This document shows positions 43,076-51,677 of a DNA stretch of 64,000 nt, in pieces; positions within the stretch are counted from its first letter, which is position 1, and each line of letters opens with the position of its first letter. Where the stretch lies: positions 62,001 to 126,000 of the forward strand of contig NZ_JABWGN010000009.1 in the NCBI RefSeq assembly GCF_013363975.1, in the 5' to 3' direction. The DNA comes from Nonomuraea montanisoli (lineage in GTDB: Bacteria > Actinomycetota > Actinomycetes > Streptosporangiales > Streptosporangiaceae). The notes under the pieces were generated by a model. The model was not told the DNA's origin, ran no database searches, and saw nothing but the letters and a program-made list of their open reading frames with translations. A program made the position numbers and the translations under genes.

Positions 43076-44503
43076 ATGCCGGAACATTGGGCCAGTTGGG
43101 ACCTCCACGTCGAACTGGGTGGGGAGGGCGGGCGGCGCCGCCGCCTGGAGGACGCCCTGCGCGACGCGGTCAGGACGGGCCGGCTGTCCCCCGGCGCGCG
43201 CCTGCCCTCGACCCGGGGACTGGCCCACCAGCTCGGCCTGGCCCGGGGCACCGTCAGCGCCGCCTACGACCAGCTCGCCGAGGAGGGCTACCTGACGATC
43301 CGCGCCGGATCGGGAACCACCGTCGCCGACGTCCCCCGGCCGGTCCCGGCGCCCGCGGGCCCGCCCGGCACGCCGGCCGCGCCCCGCCATGACCTGCGTC
43401 CGGGCCTGCCCGACCTCAGCGCCTTCCCCACGCGCGCCTGGCTCGCCGCCACCCGCCGCGTCCTCGCCGCCGCCCGGCCGGACGTCTTCGGCGCCGGCGA
43501 CCCGCAGGGCCACGTGGCGCTGCGCACGGCGCTCGCCGGCTACCTCGGCCGCACCCGCGGCGTGGTCGCCGGCCCGGACCGCGTCGTGGTCGTCTCCGGC
43601 TACTACCAGGGGCTGAACCTGCTCAGCCGCGTGCTCGCCGCTTCCGGAACCCGTACGGCCGCCGCCGAGGACCCGGGCCACAACCTCTTCCGCGACGCCG
43701 TGCGCCGCGCCGGGCTCACCGTCCTGCCCCTGCCCGTCGACCACCACGGCGCCCGGATCGACGCGCTCACCGCGGGCACGGGGGCGGCGTTCCTCACCCC
43801 CACCCACCAGTACCCGACCGGTGTGCCGCTGCACGCCCGGCGCCGCCAGGCGCTGACCGCCTGGGCCCGGGCCGGCGGCGCGGTGATCGTCGAGGACGAC
43901 TACGATGGCGAATACCGCTACGACCGCCAGCCCGTCGGCGCCCTGCAGGGCACCGCCCCGGACCACGTCGTCTACTGCGGCACCGTCTCCAAGACCCTCG
44001 GCCCCGCCCTGCGCCTGGCCTGGATGGTCCTGCCGCCCCACCTGGTGGCGCCGATGGTACGGGCAAAGCAGGAGGCCGACCTCTACACCGAGACCCTGGG
44101 CCAGCTCGTCCTGGCCGACCTGATCAGCAGCCACGCCTACGACCGCCACATCCGCGCCGCCCGGCTGCGCTACCGCAGGCGCCGCCACCTCCTCCTCGAC
44201 CGTGTCGCGGCGCTCCCGGGCCTCACCGCGCACGGGGTCCCCGCCGGTCTGCACACCCTCCTCACCCTCGCCCCGGGAAGCACCCTGGGAAGCGCCCTGG
44301 GAAGCGCCACGGAGGAGCGGCTGCTGGCGGCCGGCGCGCGGCGCGGCGTCGCCCTGCGCGGTCTCACCGAGCTCCACCACGACGCCACGGGCCGCCCCCA
44401 GGGCGTCCTGGTCGGCTTCGCCGCCCCGCCCGAACACGCCTACCCGGCGGCTCTGGACGCCCTGACCGCGGCCTTCGCCGAGGCCCTCGGCCGCCCCGGG
44501 TGA
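43076..44503 (+). CDS. MocR/PdxR-type GntR regulator with aminotransferase domain
   Basis: 475 residues. N-terminal GntR winged helix (about 15-85: 'LEDALRDAVRTGRLSPGARLPSTRGLA' region and 'LARGTVSAAYDQLAEEGYL'). The rest is a fold-type I aminotransferase-like domain: 'GDPQGHVALRTALAGYLGRTRG' region, 'TPTHQYPTGVPL', 'VIVEDDYDGEYRY', and the PLP-lysine in 'YCGTVSKTLGPALRLAWMV' (about 300-318). Regulators of this class bind PLP and often control vitamin B6 or amino-acid genes. The divergent target candidate is the phosphodiesterase. Confidence 0.93.
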   Translation: MPEHWASWDLHVELGGEGGRRRRLEDALRDAVRTGRLSPGARLPSTRGLAHQLGLARGTVSAAYDQLAEEGYLTIRAGSGTTVADVPRPVPAPAGPPGTPAAPRHDLRPGLPDLSAFPTRAWLAATRRVLAAARPDVFGAGDPQGHVALRTALAGYLGRTRGVVAGPDRVVVVSGYYQGLNLLSRVLAASGTRTAAAEDPGHNLFRDAVRRAGLTVLPLPVDHHGARIDALTAGTGAAFLTPTHQYPTGVPLHARRRQALTAWARAGGAVIVEDDYDGEYRYDRQPVGALQGTAPDHVVYCGTVSKTLGPALRLAWMVLPPHLVAPMVRAKQEADLYTETLGQLVLADLISSHAYDRHIRAARLRYRRRRHLLLDRVAALPGLTAHGVPAGLHTLLTLAPGSTLGSALGSATEERLLAAGARRGVALRGLTELHHDATGRPQGVLVGFAAPPEHAYPAALDALTAAFAEALGRPG

Positions 44504-44515
44504 CGCGGTGGTGGT

Positions 44516-45910
44516 TCAGCGCAGCAGCGACGCCATCCACGACTCGACGTCGTCCGCCCGGCGCGGCAGCGCGTCCGACATCAGGCGGGCGCCGTCCGCC
44601 GTGATCACCAGGTCGTCCTCGATGCGGACGCCCAGGCCGCGGAACTCCTCCGGCAGCGTGAGGTCGTCAGGCTGGAGGTACAGGCCCGGCTCGACGGTCA
44701 GCACCTGACCCTCCTCCAGCACGCCGTCCAGGTACGTCTCGGCCCGCGCCCGCGCGCAGTCGTGGACGTCCAGGCCCAGCATGTGGCCGCTGCTGCACAG
44801 CGTGTAGCGCCGGTACAGCCCGGACTCCATGAGCGCGTCCACCGGGTCCTTCAGCAGCCCCCAGTCGCGCAGCCCCTCCGAGATGACGCGCATGGCCGCC
44901 AGGTGGAAGTCGCGGAAGCGGGCGCCCGGCCGGAGCGTCGCGATGGCGGCCTGCTGCGCCTCGTACACCAGGTCGTACACCTGCCGCTGCACCGTGCCGA
45001 AGCGGCCCGACAGCGGCAGCGTGCGCGTGACGTCGGCCGTGTACAGCGTGTCCGTCTCGACGCCCGCGTCGAGCAGCAGCATGTCGCCGTCGCGCAGCCG
45101 CCCGTCGTTGCGGATCCAGTGGAGCACGCAGGCGTGGGCGCCGGAGGCCACGATGCTCTCGTAGCCCACCGCGTTGCCCTCCAGCCGCGAGCGCAGCCCG
45201 AAGACGCCCTCCAGGTACCGCTCGCCGCGCGGGTGGCCGAGCGCCGCCGGCAGGGCGCGCACCACGTCCTCGAAGCCGCGCGCCGTGGCGTCCACGGCCG
45301 CCTGCAGCTCGCCGACCTCCCACTCGTCCTTGACCAGCCGCATCTCCGACAGGAACGACTCCAGCTCCGCGTCGCCCCCGCCGGACGGCACCAGCGCGTC
45401 GATCCGGGCGTCCACGCCGCGCAGCACCCGGGCCGGGCCCTTGAGGTCGAGGTCGCGGATGTGCGCGCACTCCATCTGGAACAGCAGCGCCGCCTCCGCC
45501 AGGTCGGGCCGCCGGCCCACCCAGAACTCGCCGTAGCGCCGGTCGCGGTAGAACTCCTCGCCCTCCTCGCGCGGCGAGCGCGGCCGGAGGTACAGCGTGG
45601 CCTCGCCGGACGGCTCCACGACGAGCACGTCGTCCGGCTCGCCCGCGCCCGTCAGGTACGCGTACGCGCTGTGCGGCCGGAACCGGTGGTCGCAGTCGTT
45701 GCTGCGCGTCCTCAGCGTCCCGGACGGCACGACCAGCCGCTCGCCCGGGAAGCGCGCCGCCAGCGCGGCGCGGCGCTTGGCCGCCCACGGCGCCACCGGC
45801 AGCGGCTCGACGTCGGCGCGCCGGGTGTCGGCCCACCCCGTGCGCATGAACGCGGCCAGGGCCTCGGTGACGGGCAGGTCGTGGCTTCCGGTGTTGAGCT
45901 GTTCGGTCAT
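44516..45910 (-). CDS. pepP: Xaa-Pro aminopeptidase (aminopeptidase P)
   Basis: 464 residues. Creatinase N-terminal domain (about 30-170) and pita-bread metallopeptidase domain. All five metal ligands appear: Asp in 'LLLDAGVE' and 'YTADVTRTLP' (about 262, 273), His in 'SSGHMLGLDVHD' (about 360), Glu in 'VLTVEPGLY' (about 390) and Glu in 'GVRIEDDLVI' (about 413). Removes N-terminal residues ahead of proline. Start ATG at 45910. Convergent with MocR, 12 bp apart. Confidence 0.95.
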   Translation of the reverse strand: MTEQLNTGSHDLPVTEALAAFMRTGWADTRRADVEPLPVAPWAAKRRAALAARFPGERLVVPSGTLRTRSNDCDHRFRPHSAYAYLTGAGEPDDVLVVEPSGEATLYLRPRSPREEGEEFYRDRRYGEFWVGRRPDLAEAALLFQMECAHIRDLDLKGPARVLRGVDARIDALVPSGGGDAELESFLSEMRLVKDEWEVGELQAAVDATARGFEDVVRALPAALGHPRGERYLEGVFGLRSRLEGNAVGYESIVASGAHACVLHWIRNDGRLRDGDMLLLDAGVETDTLYTADVTRTLPLSGRFGTVQRQVYDLVYEAQQAAIATLRPGARFRDFHLAAMRVISEGLRDWGLLKDPVDALMESGLYRRYTLCSSGHMLGLDVHDCARARAETYLDGVLEEGQVLTVEPGLYLQPDDLTLPEEFRGLGVRIEDDLVITADGARLMSDALPRRADDVESWMASLLR

Positions 45911-46087
45911 GGGTGAGGGTCCTGACGGCTGGGGGCGGGCGGTCCCTCCCGGCGGAGGGGCCTCGGGTACGCAGGCAGCCTACGGGAACCCTTGACGGTG
46001 TCCCCACCGGGTTGCTTGCCTGGTAGACACCCGGTCGGGCGGTTGGCAGCGGCGCCCGGCGGGTACCTGAGAGCCGAGGTGGTGCAC

Positions 46088-46516
46088 ATGCTCGTCAAGA
46101 CGATCCTGCGCAACAAGGGCAGCCAGGTGACGACCGTGCCCCCTGAGGCGACGGTCCGCGAGCTCCTGGCGGCGCTGGCCGAGCACAACATCGGCGCCGT
46201 GGTGGTCTCCTCCGACGGCGCCACGATCACCGGAATCGTGTCCGAACGCGACATCGTGCGTCATCTGCACGACCGGGGCGCCGACATCCTCGAACTCCCC
46301 GTCTCGTCGATCATGACGTCGGAGGTGCGGACCGTCAGCATGGCGGACAACGTCGACGAGCTGCGCAAGACGATGACGACCCATCGTTTCCGGCACGCGC
46401 CGGTCCTCGACGAGGGACGGCTCGCGGGCATCGTGAGCATCGGCGACGTGGTCAAGAGCGCGATCGAGGAACTGGAGACGGAGAAGGCGTCGCTGGTCGA
46501 CTACCTCCACCGGTGA
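46088..46516 (+). CDS. CBS-domain protein
   Basis: 142 residues, two CBS domains and nothing else. CBS1 about 8-62 ('TTVPPEATVRELLAALAEHNIGAVVV', 'GIVSERDIVRHL') and CBS2 about 75-130 ('RTVSMADNVDELRKTMTTHRFRH', 'GIVSIGDVVKSAIEEL'). Such stand-alone proteins bind adenine nucleotides and are common stress or dormancy proteins in actinobacteria. The ATG at 46088 is preferred because GAGG lies 8 nt upstream; an in-frame start at 45992 overlaps the pepP promoter. Confidence 0.9.
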   Translation: MLVKTILRNKGSQVTTVPPEATVRELLAALAEHNIGAVVVSSDGATITGIVSERDIVRHLHDRGADILELPVSSIMTSEVRTVSMADNVDELRKTMTTHRFRHAPVLDEGRLAGIVSIGDVVKSAIEELETEKASLVDYLHR

Positions 46517-46559
46517 CGGCCCGGCCGGCCGTTGACACGGGTGGGACGCTTGTCCGGTG

Positions 46560-47216
46560 ATGTACGGACCTGACCACCCGGGGGACTATCCGCGGGCCTC
46601 CAGCAGCCCGGTCGTCATCCTGCTGGTGTCGGGGCTGACCGGTCTGGTGGGGTTCCTCATCGGGTTCGTCGCGGGGTTCGGCGCGACGGAGACGGCCGCC
46701 GAGCCCGTGCCGCGCATGACGATGCGGATGGAGCCGCCCTCGGAGTCCACGGTCCCCCCGGCCACCGCCCCGCAGGCCACCGCCCCGACGGCGGGCGTCC
46801 CGACGGCCGGCGCGGCGCCGTTCAGCGGCGCGCCCACAGCAGCGTCCACCGGCGTGCCCGTCGTGACGTCCACCGGCGCGCCCGCCATGACGTCCACCGG
46901 CGTGCCCATCGTGACGTCCACCGGCGCGCCCGCCGCGCCCTCCCTGCCCGGCCCGGTCGTGACCGCCCTCGCCGAGGGGCCCGCGGGCGCGCGCCGCACG
47001 CTCCTGGTCGGCGTGGACATCCAGCCGGGCACCTACCGGACGTCCGGCCCGGTCGAGGGCCAGCCCATGTGCTACTGGGCGCGCCTGCGGGGGACCGCGG
47101 CGCGGGCCGCCGACGTCATCGCGGCCGACATGCCCCGCGGCCCGGCCACCGTCGTCATAGCCCCGACGGACAAGGCGTTCCAGACGTACGGCTGCACCGG
47201 GTGGACCCGCGCCTGA
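46560..47216 (+). CDS. Membrane-anchored protein with Ser/Thr/Pro repeat linker and Cys-containing C-terminal domain
   Basis: 218 residues. One membrane segment (about 18-42, 'PVVILLVSGLTGLVGFLIGF') with a short inside N-terminus, then a Thr/Pro/Ala linker containing a 14-residue repeat (TSTGVPVVTSTGAP type, about 95-128). The C-terminal 80 residues ('VDIQPGTYRTSGP', 'MCYWARLRG', 'AFQTYGCTGW') look like a small extracytoplasmic domain common in actinomycetes, with two Cys that could pair. Function unknown. The TGA at 47214-47216 is the only stop between this frame and the GH114 frame downstream. A TTGACA lies at 46532. Confidence 0.75.
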   Translation: MYGPDHPGDYPRASSSPVVILLVSGLTGLVGFLIGFVAGFGATETAAEPVPRMTMRMEPPSESTVPPATAPQATAPTAGVPTAGAAPFSGAPTAASTGVPVVTSTGAPAMTSTGVPIVTSTGAPAAPSLPGPVVTALAEGPAGARRTLLVGVDIQPGTYRTSGPVEGQPMCYWARLRGTAARAADVIAADMPRGPATVVIAPTDKAFQTYGCTGWTRA

Positions 47217-47228
47217 GGCGAACGGGCC

Positions 47229-47960
47229 CTGGGGACGAGCTGGCAGTGGCAGCTCTCCTCCCTGCCCGCCCGCCCGTTCCTCGACGTGCAGATGTACGAC
47301 ATCGACGGCTTCGACGCCAGGGACGGCGCCGTCGTCAGGGCGCTCAAGGCCGACAGACCCGGCCGGGGCGTCGTCTGCTACATCAGCGCCGGCTCGGTGG
47401 AGGACCGGCGTGCCGACGCCGGGCGGTTCCCCGCGTCCGTGATCGGCAAGGAGCTCGACGGCTGGGAGGGCGAGCGCCGGCTCGACATCCGCCAGTACCG
47501 CGGCAGGCTCGGCGAGATCATGAAGGCCCGCCTGGACATGTGCGGGGCGGCCGGGTTCGACGCCGTCGAGCCGGACAACGTCGACGGCTTCTCGAACGAC
47601 ACGGGCTTCCCGCTCAGGGCCTCCGACCAGCTCGCCTACAACGCCTGGCTGGCCAACGAGGCGCACCGGCGGGGCCTGTCGGTCGCGCTCAAGAACGACG
47701 TCGAGCAGATCCCGCGCCTCCTGCCGTACTTCGACTTCGCGCTCAACGAGGAGTGCTGGTCCAACGACGAGTGCACCACCGCGCAGAACGACGGCGCGTA
47801 CGGCTACGACCAGTTCGTCCAGGCCGGCAAGGCGGTGTTCCAGGTCGAGTACGCGCTGCCCGTCAGCCGGTTCTGTCCCCGTTCGAACGCGCAGAACTTC
47901 AACTCCCTGCGCAAGAGGCTGGAGCTCGGCCCCGAACGCACCCCCTGCCGCGGCGTCTGA
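47229..47960 (+). CDS. GH114 (endo-alpha-1,4-polygalactosaminidase-like) domain, start unresolved
   Basis: The GH114 domain begins 'TSWQWQLSSLPARPFLDVQMYD' region at 47235 and runs to 47960 with 'GVVCYISAGSVEDRRAD', 'AGFDAVEPDNVDGFSNDTG', 'VALKNDVEQIPRLL' and 'FALNEECWSNDEC', all hallmarks including the catalytic-type Asp/Glu. No ATG or GTG precedes the first strand: upstream in the same frame are 24 sense codons, one CTG (47229), then the TGA of the previous gene. A GTG at 47286 would cut off the first beta strand. There is no signal peptide, although GH114 enzymes are normally secreted. It is therefore either truncated, or the distal part of a fusion separated by one stop codon. Confidence 0.7.
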   Translation: MGTSWQWQLSSLPARPFLDVQMYDIDGFDARDGAVVRALKADRPGRGVVCYISAGSVEDRRADAGRFPASVIGKELDGWEGERRLDIRQYRGRLGEIMKARLDMCGAAGFDAVEPDNVDGFSNDTGFPLRASDQLAYNAWLANEAHRRGLSVALKNDVEQIPRLLPYFDFALNEECWSNDECTTAQNDGAYGYDQFVQAGKAVFQVEYALPVSRFCPRSNAQNFNSLRKRLELGPERTPCRGV

Positions 47961-48036
47961 CCCGCCACGCCGAAGCTGCTCGACCTGGGCGGGGCGGCGT
48001 AGGAGGATGCACCCAGGCGACCCCGAGGAGGACGAC

Positions 48037-48828
48037 ATGCCGGTGCTGCGGAGTCTCATCGAGAGTGTGCGCGACGGGCGGATCGAGGTGATCGACCTGA
48101 CCGCGCCCCTGTCCGAGGAGACGCCGATCCTCCGGCTGCCCGAGCCGTTCAGCAACGCCAGTCCATTCCGGTTGGAGGAGATCAGCCGCTACGACGACCG
48201 TGGCCCGGCCTGGTACTGGAACGACATCCACACCAATGAGCACACCGGCACCCACTTCGACGCGCCGATCCACTGGGCCACCGCCCGCGACGGCGAGGAC
48301 GTCTCCCAGGTGCCGCCGCGCAGCCTGCTCGCCCCCGCCGTCGTCCTCGACTTCTCCGCCGAGGCGGGCAAGGACCCCGACTTCCTGCTCCAGATCGCCC
48401 ACGTCAAGGAGTGGGAACGGGCCAACGGCCCGCTGCCCGAGGGCGGCTGGCTGCTCTACCGCACCGGCTGGGACACCCGCTCGGGCGACCAGGCCGCGTT
48501 CCTCAACGCCGACGAGAGCGGCCCCCACACGCCCGGCGTCTCGGTGGAGTGCGCGCGCTGGCTCGCCGAGGAGACGCCCGTCCTCGGGATCGGCGTCGAG
48601 ACCGTCGGCACCGACGCGGGCGCCGCCCACTCCTTCGACCCGGCGTTCCCCTGCCACTCGTTCCTGCTGGGCGCCGGCAAGTACGGCCTGACCCAGCTGC
48701 GCAACCTCGACCGGCTCCCGGTCACCGGCGCCGTGGTGATCGCGCCGCCGCTGCCCATCGTCGGCGGCTCCGGCAGCCCCGTGCGCGTCCTCGCCCTCGT
48801 CGAGCACGAGACGGGGCAGGCCGGGTGA
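48037..48828 (+). CDS. Cyclase-family hydrolase (kynurenine formamidase-like)
   Basis: 263 residues from the ATG at 48037, preceded by GAGGAGG; an ATG at 48007 sits directly on another AGGAGG and is less likely. The metal-binding signature of the cyclase family, 'HTGTHFDAPIHW' (HxGTHxDxPxH, about 70-81), is intact, with 'GWLLYRTGWD' and 'GIGVETVGTDAGAAHSFDP' later. Members hydrolyse N-formylkynurenine or related amides. It overlaps the TPP enzyme (GTGA), so both act in one pathway, not identified. Confidence 0.88.
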   Translation: MPVLRSLIESVRDGRIEVIDLTAPLSEETPILRLPEPFSNASPFRLEEISRYDDRGPAWYWNDIHTNEHTGTHFDAPIHWATARDGEDVSQVPPRSLLAPAVVLDFSAEAGKDPDFLLQIAHVKEWERANGPLPEGGWLLYRTGWDTRSGDQAAFLNADESGPHTPGVSVECARWLAEETPVLGIGVETVGTDAGAAHSFDPAFPCHSFLLGAGKYGLTQLRNLDRLPVTGAVVIAPPLPIVGGSGSPVRVLALVEHETGQAG

Positions 48829-50516
48829 TCGTCGCCGAGGCGGTCGGGCGGACGCTCGCCTCACTCGGCGCCGAGGTCGTCTTCGGCGTCGTAGGAAGCG
48901 GCAACTTCCACGTCACCAACGCCCTCGTGGCGCACGGCGCGCGCTTCGTCGCCACGCGGCACGAGGGCGGCGCGGCGACCGCGGCCGACGCCTACGCCCG
49001 CACCAGCGGCAAGGTCGGCATCGTGTCGGTCCACCAGGGGCCGGGCCTGACCAACGCGATGACGGGCGTCGCCGAGGCCGCCAAGAGCCGCACCCCGCTG
49101 GTCGTGCTCGCGGGCGAGGTCACCGACCCCCGCTCCAACTTCCACATCGACCAGGACGCCCTGGCGCGGGCCGTCGGCGCGGTGCCGCTGCGCGTCTCCG
49201 CCGGCGCCGACGCGGTCGAGCAGACGGTCACCGCCTTCCGCACCGCCTGGGACGAGCGGCGCACCGTCCTGCTCAACCTGCCGCTCGGCGCCCAGGCCGA
49301 CGCCGTGCCGTGGCGCGGGCGGCTGGGCGAGTTCCTGGACCAGATCGTCGCGGCCGGGCGGGCGGCGGTGGCGGCGCCGCACCCCGCGCACACCGTGCCC
49401 GACGCCCGCGAGGTCGCGGAGCTGGCCGGGCTGCTCGCCGCGGCGCGGCGGCCGGTGTTCGTCGCCGGGCGGGGAGCCCGGCACGCCCGGCGCGAGCTGG
49501 CGGAGCTGGCCGGCCTCACCGGCGCCCTGCTCGCCACCTCCGCGGTCGCGCGCGGGCTGTTTCGGGGCGATCCGTGGGACCTGGACGTGAGCGGCGGGTT
49601 CGCGACGCCCGTCGCCGCCGAGCTGATCCGCGGCGCCGACCTCATCGTCGGCTGGGGCTGCGCCCTGAACATGTGGACCACCCGACACGGCGCCCTCGTC
49701 GGGCCGGACACGACGCTCGTCCAGGTCGACCTCGACGACGCCGCGATCGGCCTGCACCGCACCGTGCGGCTGGGCGTCATCGGCGACACGGCCGCCACGG
49801 CCCGCGCGGCGATCGCCGCCGTCACCGCCGAGGGGGCCCGCGAGCCCGACGGCGAGCGGGGCTACCGGTCGCCCGCGACGGCCGCGCGCATCGCGGCCGA
49901 GGGGCGCTGGCGCGCCGTGCCGTACACCGACGAGAGCGGCGGCGGCCGCGTCGACCCGCGCACGCTCACCATCGCCCTGGACGACCTGCTGCCCGCCGAG
50001 CGCACCGTGGCCGTCGACTCGGGCAACTTCATGGGCTACCCGTCGATGTTCCTGGACGTGCCCGACGAGCGGGGCCTCTGCTTCACCCAGGCGTTCCAGT
50101 CGGTCGGGCTGGGGCTCGCCACCGCCGTCGGCGCGGCCGTCGCGCGGCCCGACCGGCTCACGGTCGCCGCGCTGGGCGACGGCGGGGCGTTCATGGGCGC
50201 GTCCGAGCTGGAGACCGTCGTGCGGCTCGGGCTGCCCTTGGTGGTCGTGGTCTACGACGACGAGGCGTACGGGGCGGAGGTCCACCACTTCGGGCCGCAC
50301 GGGCACCCGCTCGGGCTGGTGACGTTCCCGCCGGCCGACCTGGCGGCGATCGGCCGGGGGTACGGGTTCGACGCGGTCACCGTGACGGAGCCGGGCGACC
50401 TGTCAGGCGTCGCGGAATGGCTGGAGGGGGCTCGTGAGCGGCCCCTGCTGGTGCACGCCCGGGTGACCCGGGACCGGGCGTCGTGGTGGCTGGAGGAGGC
50501 GTTCAGGGGCCACTGA
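48825..50516 (+). CDS. Thiamine-diphosphate-dependent enzyme (acetolactate synthase/benzoylformate decarboxylase family)
   Basis: 563 residues, GTG start at 48825. N-terminal PYR domain with catalytic Glu in 'FVATRHEGGAATAADAYAR' (about 46); central domain; C-terminal PP domain with 'GDGGAFMGASELETVVRLGL' (about 448-467). The usual NN/N-N after GDG-x25 is replaced by 'VVYDDEAYG', a recognisable variant. Substrate not determinable; candidates are 2-keto-acid decarboxylation or carboligation. Translationally coupled to the cyclase-family hydrolase. Confidence 0.88.
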   Translation: MIVAEAVGRTLASLGAEVVFGVVGSGNFHVTNALVAHGARFVATRHEGGAATAADAYARTSGKVGIVSVHQGPGLTNAMTGVAEAAKSRTPLVVLAGEVTDPRSNFHIDQDALARAVGAVPLRVSAGADAVEQTVTAFRTAWDERRTVLLNLPLGAQADAVPWRGRLGEFLDQIVAAGRAAVAAPHPAHTVPDAREVAELAGLLAAARRPVFVAGRGARHARRELAELAGLTGALLATSAVARGLFRGDPWDLDVSGGFATPVAAELIRGADLIVGWGCALNMWTTRHGALVGPDTTLVQVDLDDAAIGLHRTVRLGVIGDTAATARAAIAAVTAEGAREPDGERGYRSPATAARIAAEGRWRAVPYTDESGGGRVDPRTLTIALDDLLPAERTVAVDSGNFMGYPSMFLDVPDERGLCFTQAFQSVGLGLATAVGAAVARPDRLTVAALGDGGAFMGASELETVVRLGLPLVVVVYDDEAYGAEVHHFGPHGHPLGLVTFPPADLAAIGRGYGFDAVTVTEPGDLSGVAEWLEGARERPLLVHARVTRDRASWWLEEAFRGH

Positions 50517-50559
50517 GGCGTGCCGGAGCCCTCCCAGGTCAGGGGGCTCGGCTCATCCC

Positions 50560-50937
50560 TCAGGTCAGTTTCCTGAAGCCGCGGGCCTCCTCGGCCGCCT
50601 CCAGGACCGCCTCCAGCGGGAGGTCCGCGCTCGCGGCCACCGCCGCGGCGATCGCCCCCTCGACGAACGGCACGTCGGCCAGCACGACCCGGCCCGGCTC
50701 CTCCACCAGGCGGGCCGTCAGCACCGAGCTGCCCAGGTCGGCGATCAGCACCAGGCCGTCGCCCTGGTCGGCGGCCCGCATCGCCCGTTCCACGAGGTCC
50801 ACGCTGGTGCCCAGGCCGCCGTCCTCGGTGCCCCCGGCCGCCGTCACGGGGACCGCCTCCCCGGCGATGCCCCGGGCCAGCGCGGCCGTCTCCTGCGCCA
50901 GCCCGGCGCTGTGCGCGACCAGCACCACCCCGACCAT
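50560..50937 (-). CDS. dhaM: Dihydroxyacetone kinase phosphotransfer subunit DhaM
   Basis: 125 residues, EIIA-Man-like domain only. Phosphorylatable His in 'VVLVAHSAGLAQETA' (His9), then 'TAAGGTEDGGLGTSVD' and 'LVLIADLGSSVLTARL'. It receives phosphate from the PTS (EI/HPr) and rephosphorylates DhaL-bound ADP. The HPr/EI extensions of E. coli DhaM are absent, as in most Gram-positives. The start overlaps the dhaL stop by 1 nt. Confidence 0.92.
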   Translation of the reverse strand: MVGVVLVAHSAGLAQETAALARGIAGEAVPVTAAGGTEDGGLGTSVDLVERAMRAADQGDGLVLIADLGSSVLTARLVEEPGRVVLADVPFVEGAIAAAVAASADLPLEAVLEAAEEARGFRKLT

Positions 50938-51677
50938 CAGCCGGCCGCCGTCCGTGAGGCGGCGGTGGCCAGGGCGGCCACGATCAGCGCCGCCGACGCC
51001 GCGCCCGGGTCCTCGTGCCCCACGCTGCGCTCGCCCAGGTAGCTCGCCCGCCCCCGGCGCGCCGTCATCGGCACCGTCGCCCGCGCGCCGTCCGCCGCGG
51101 CCCGGGCCGCCCGCGTCAGCGCCTCCCGGGTCTCCAGCCCGTCCCGTACGGCCTGGGACAGCGCGCGCGACGCGGGGGCCAGCGCGTCGATCATCGTCTT
51201 GTCGCCGGCGGCGGCCTTGCCGAGCCGCTCCACCGCCGTGACGCCCGCCCCGAACGCCTCGGCGAACGCGGCCGGCGTCACGGAGGCGCCCGGCGCCTCA
51301 CCGCTGTCCAAGGTCCTGCCCATCTGCCGGAACGCCGAGCCGTACAGGGGGCCGGAGGCGCCGCCCACGCGGCGGATCAGCGTCGCGCCCGCCGCCATGA
51401 GCGCCTGCGCCGGTGAGGACGGCGGCGTCTCCCGCAGCGCCCGCAGGACCTCGGAGAAGCCGCGGTCGAGGTTCGTGCCGTGATCGGCGTCGCCGATGGC
51501 GGCGTCCAGCTCGGTCAGCCGGTCCCGCTGCCGGGCGATCTCACCGGCCGCCTCCTCCAGCCAGGCCACGACGAACGCGGTGTCCAGCCCGCCTCCGCCC
51601 CCGGCCGCCGCCCCCGCGCCGCCGCCCGTCCCCGCGCCCGTCCCGGAGCCCGTCGCGCCGTCCGTTGCCGCGTTCAT
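50937..51677 (-). CDS. dhaL: Dihydroxyacetone kinase subunit DhaL
   Basis: 246 residues. ADP/Mg-binding subunit with the Asp cluster 'DAAIGDADHGTNLDRGF' (about 58-74), 'GGASGPLYGSAFRQMGR' (about 104-120) and 'GDKTMIDALAPA' (about 160-171). The first 32 residues are an unusual Gly/Ala/Thr-rich run (GTGAGTGGGAGAAAGGGGG) not part of the fold. The ATG at 51677 overlaps the dhaK stop by 1 nt. Confidence 0.93.
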   Translation of the reverse strand: MNAATDGATGSGTGAGTGGGAGAAAGGGGGLDTAFVVAWLEEAAGEIARQRDRLTELDAAIGDADHGTNLDRGFSEVLRALRETPPSSPAQALMAAGATLIRRVGGASGPLYGSAFRQMGRTLDSGEAPGASVTPAAFAEAFGAGVTAVERLGKAAAGDKTMIDALAPASRALSQAVRDGLETREALTRAARAAADGARATVPMTARRGRASYLGERSVGHEDPGAASAALIVAALATAASRTAAG

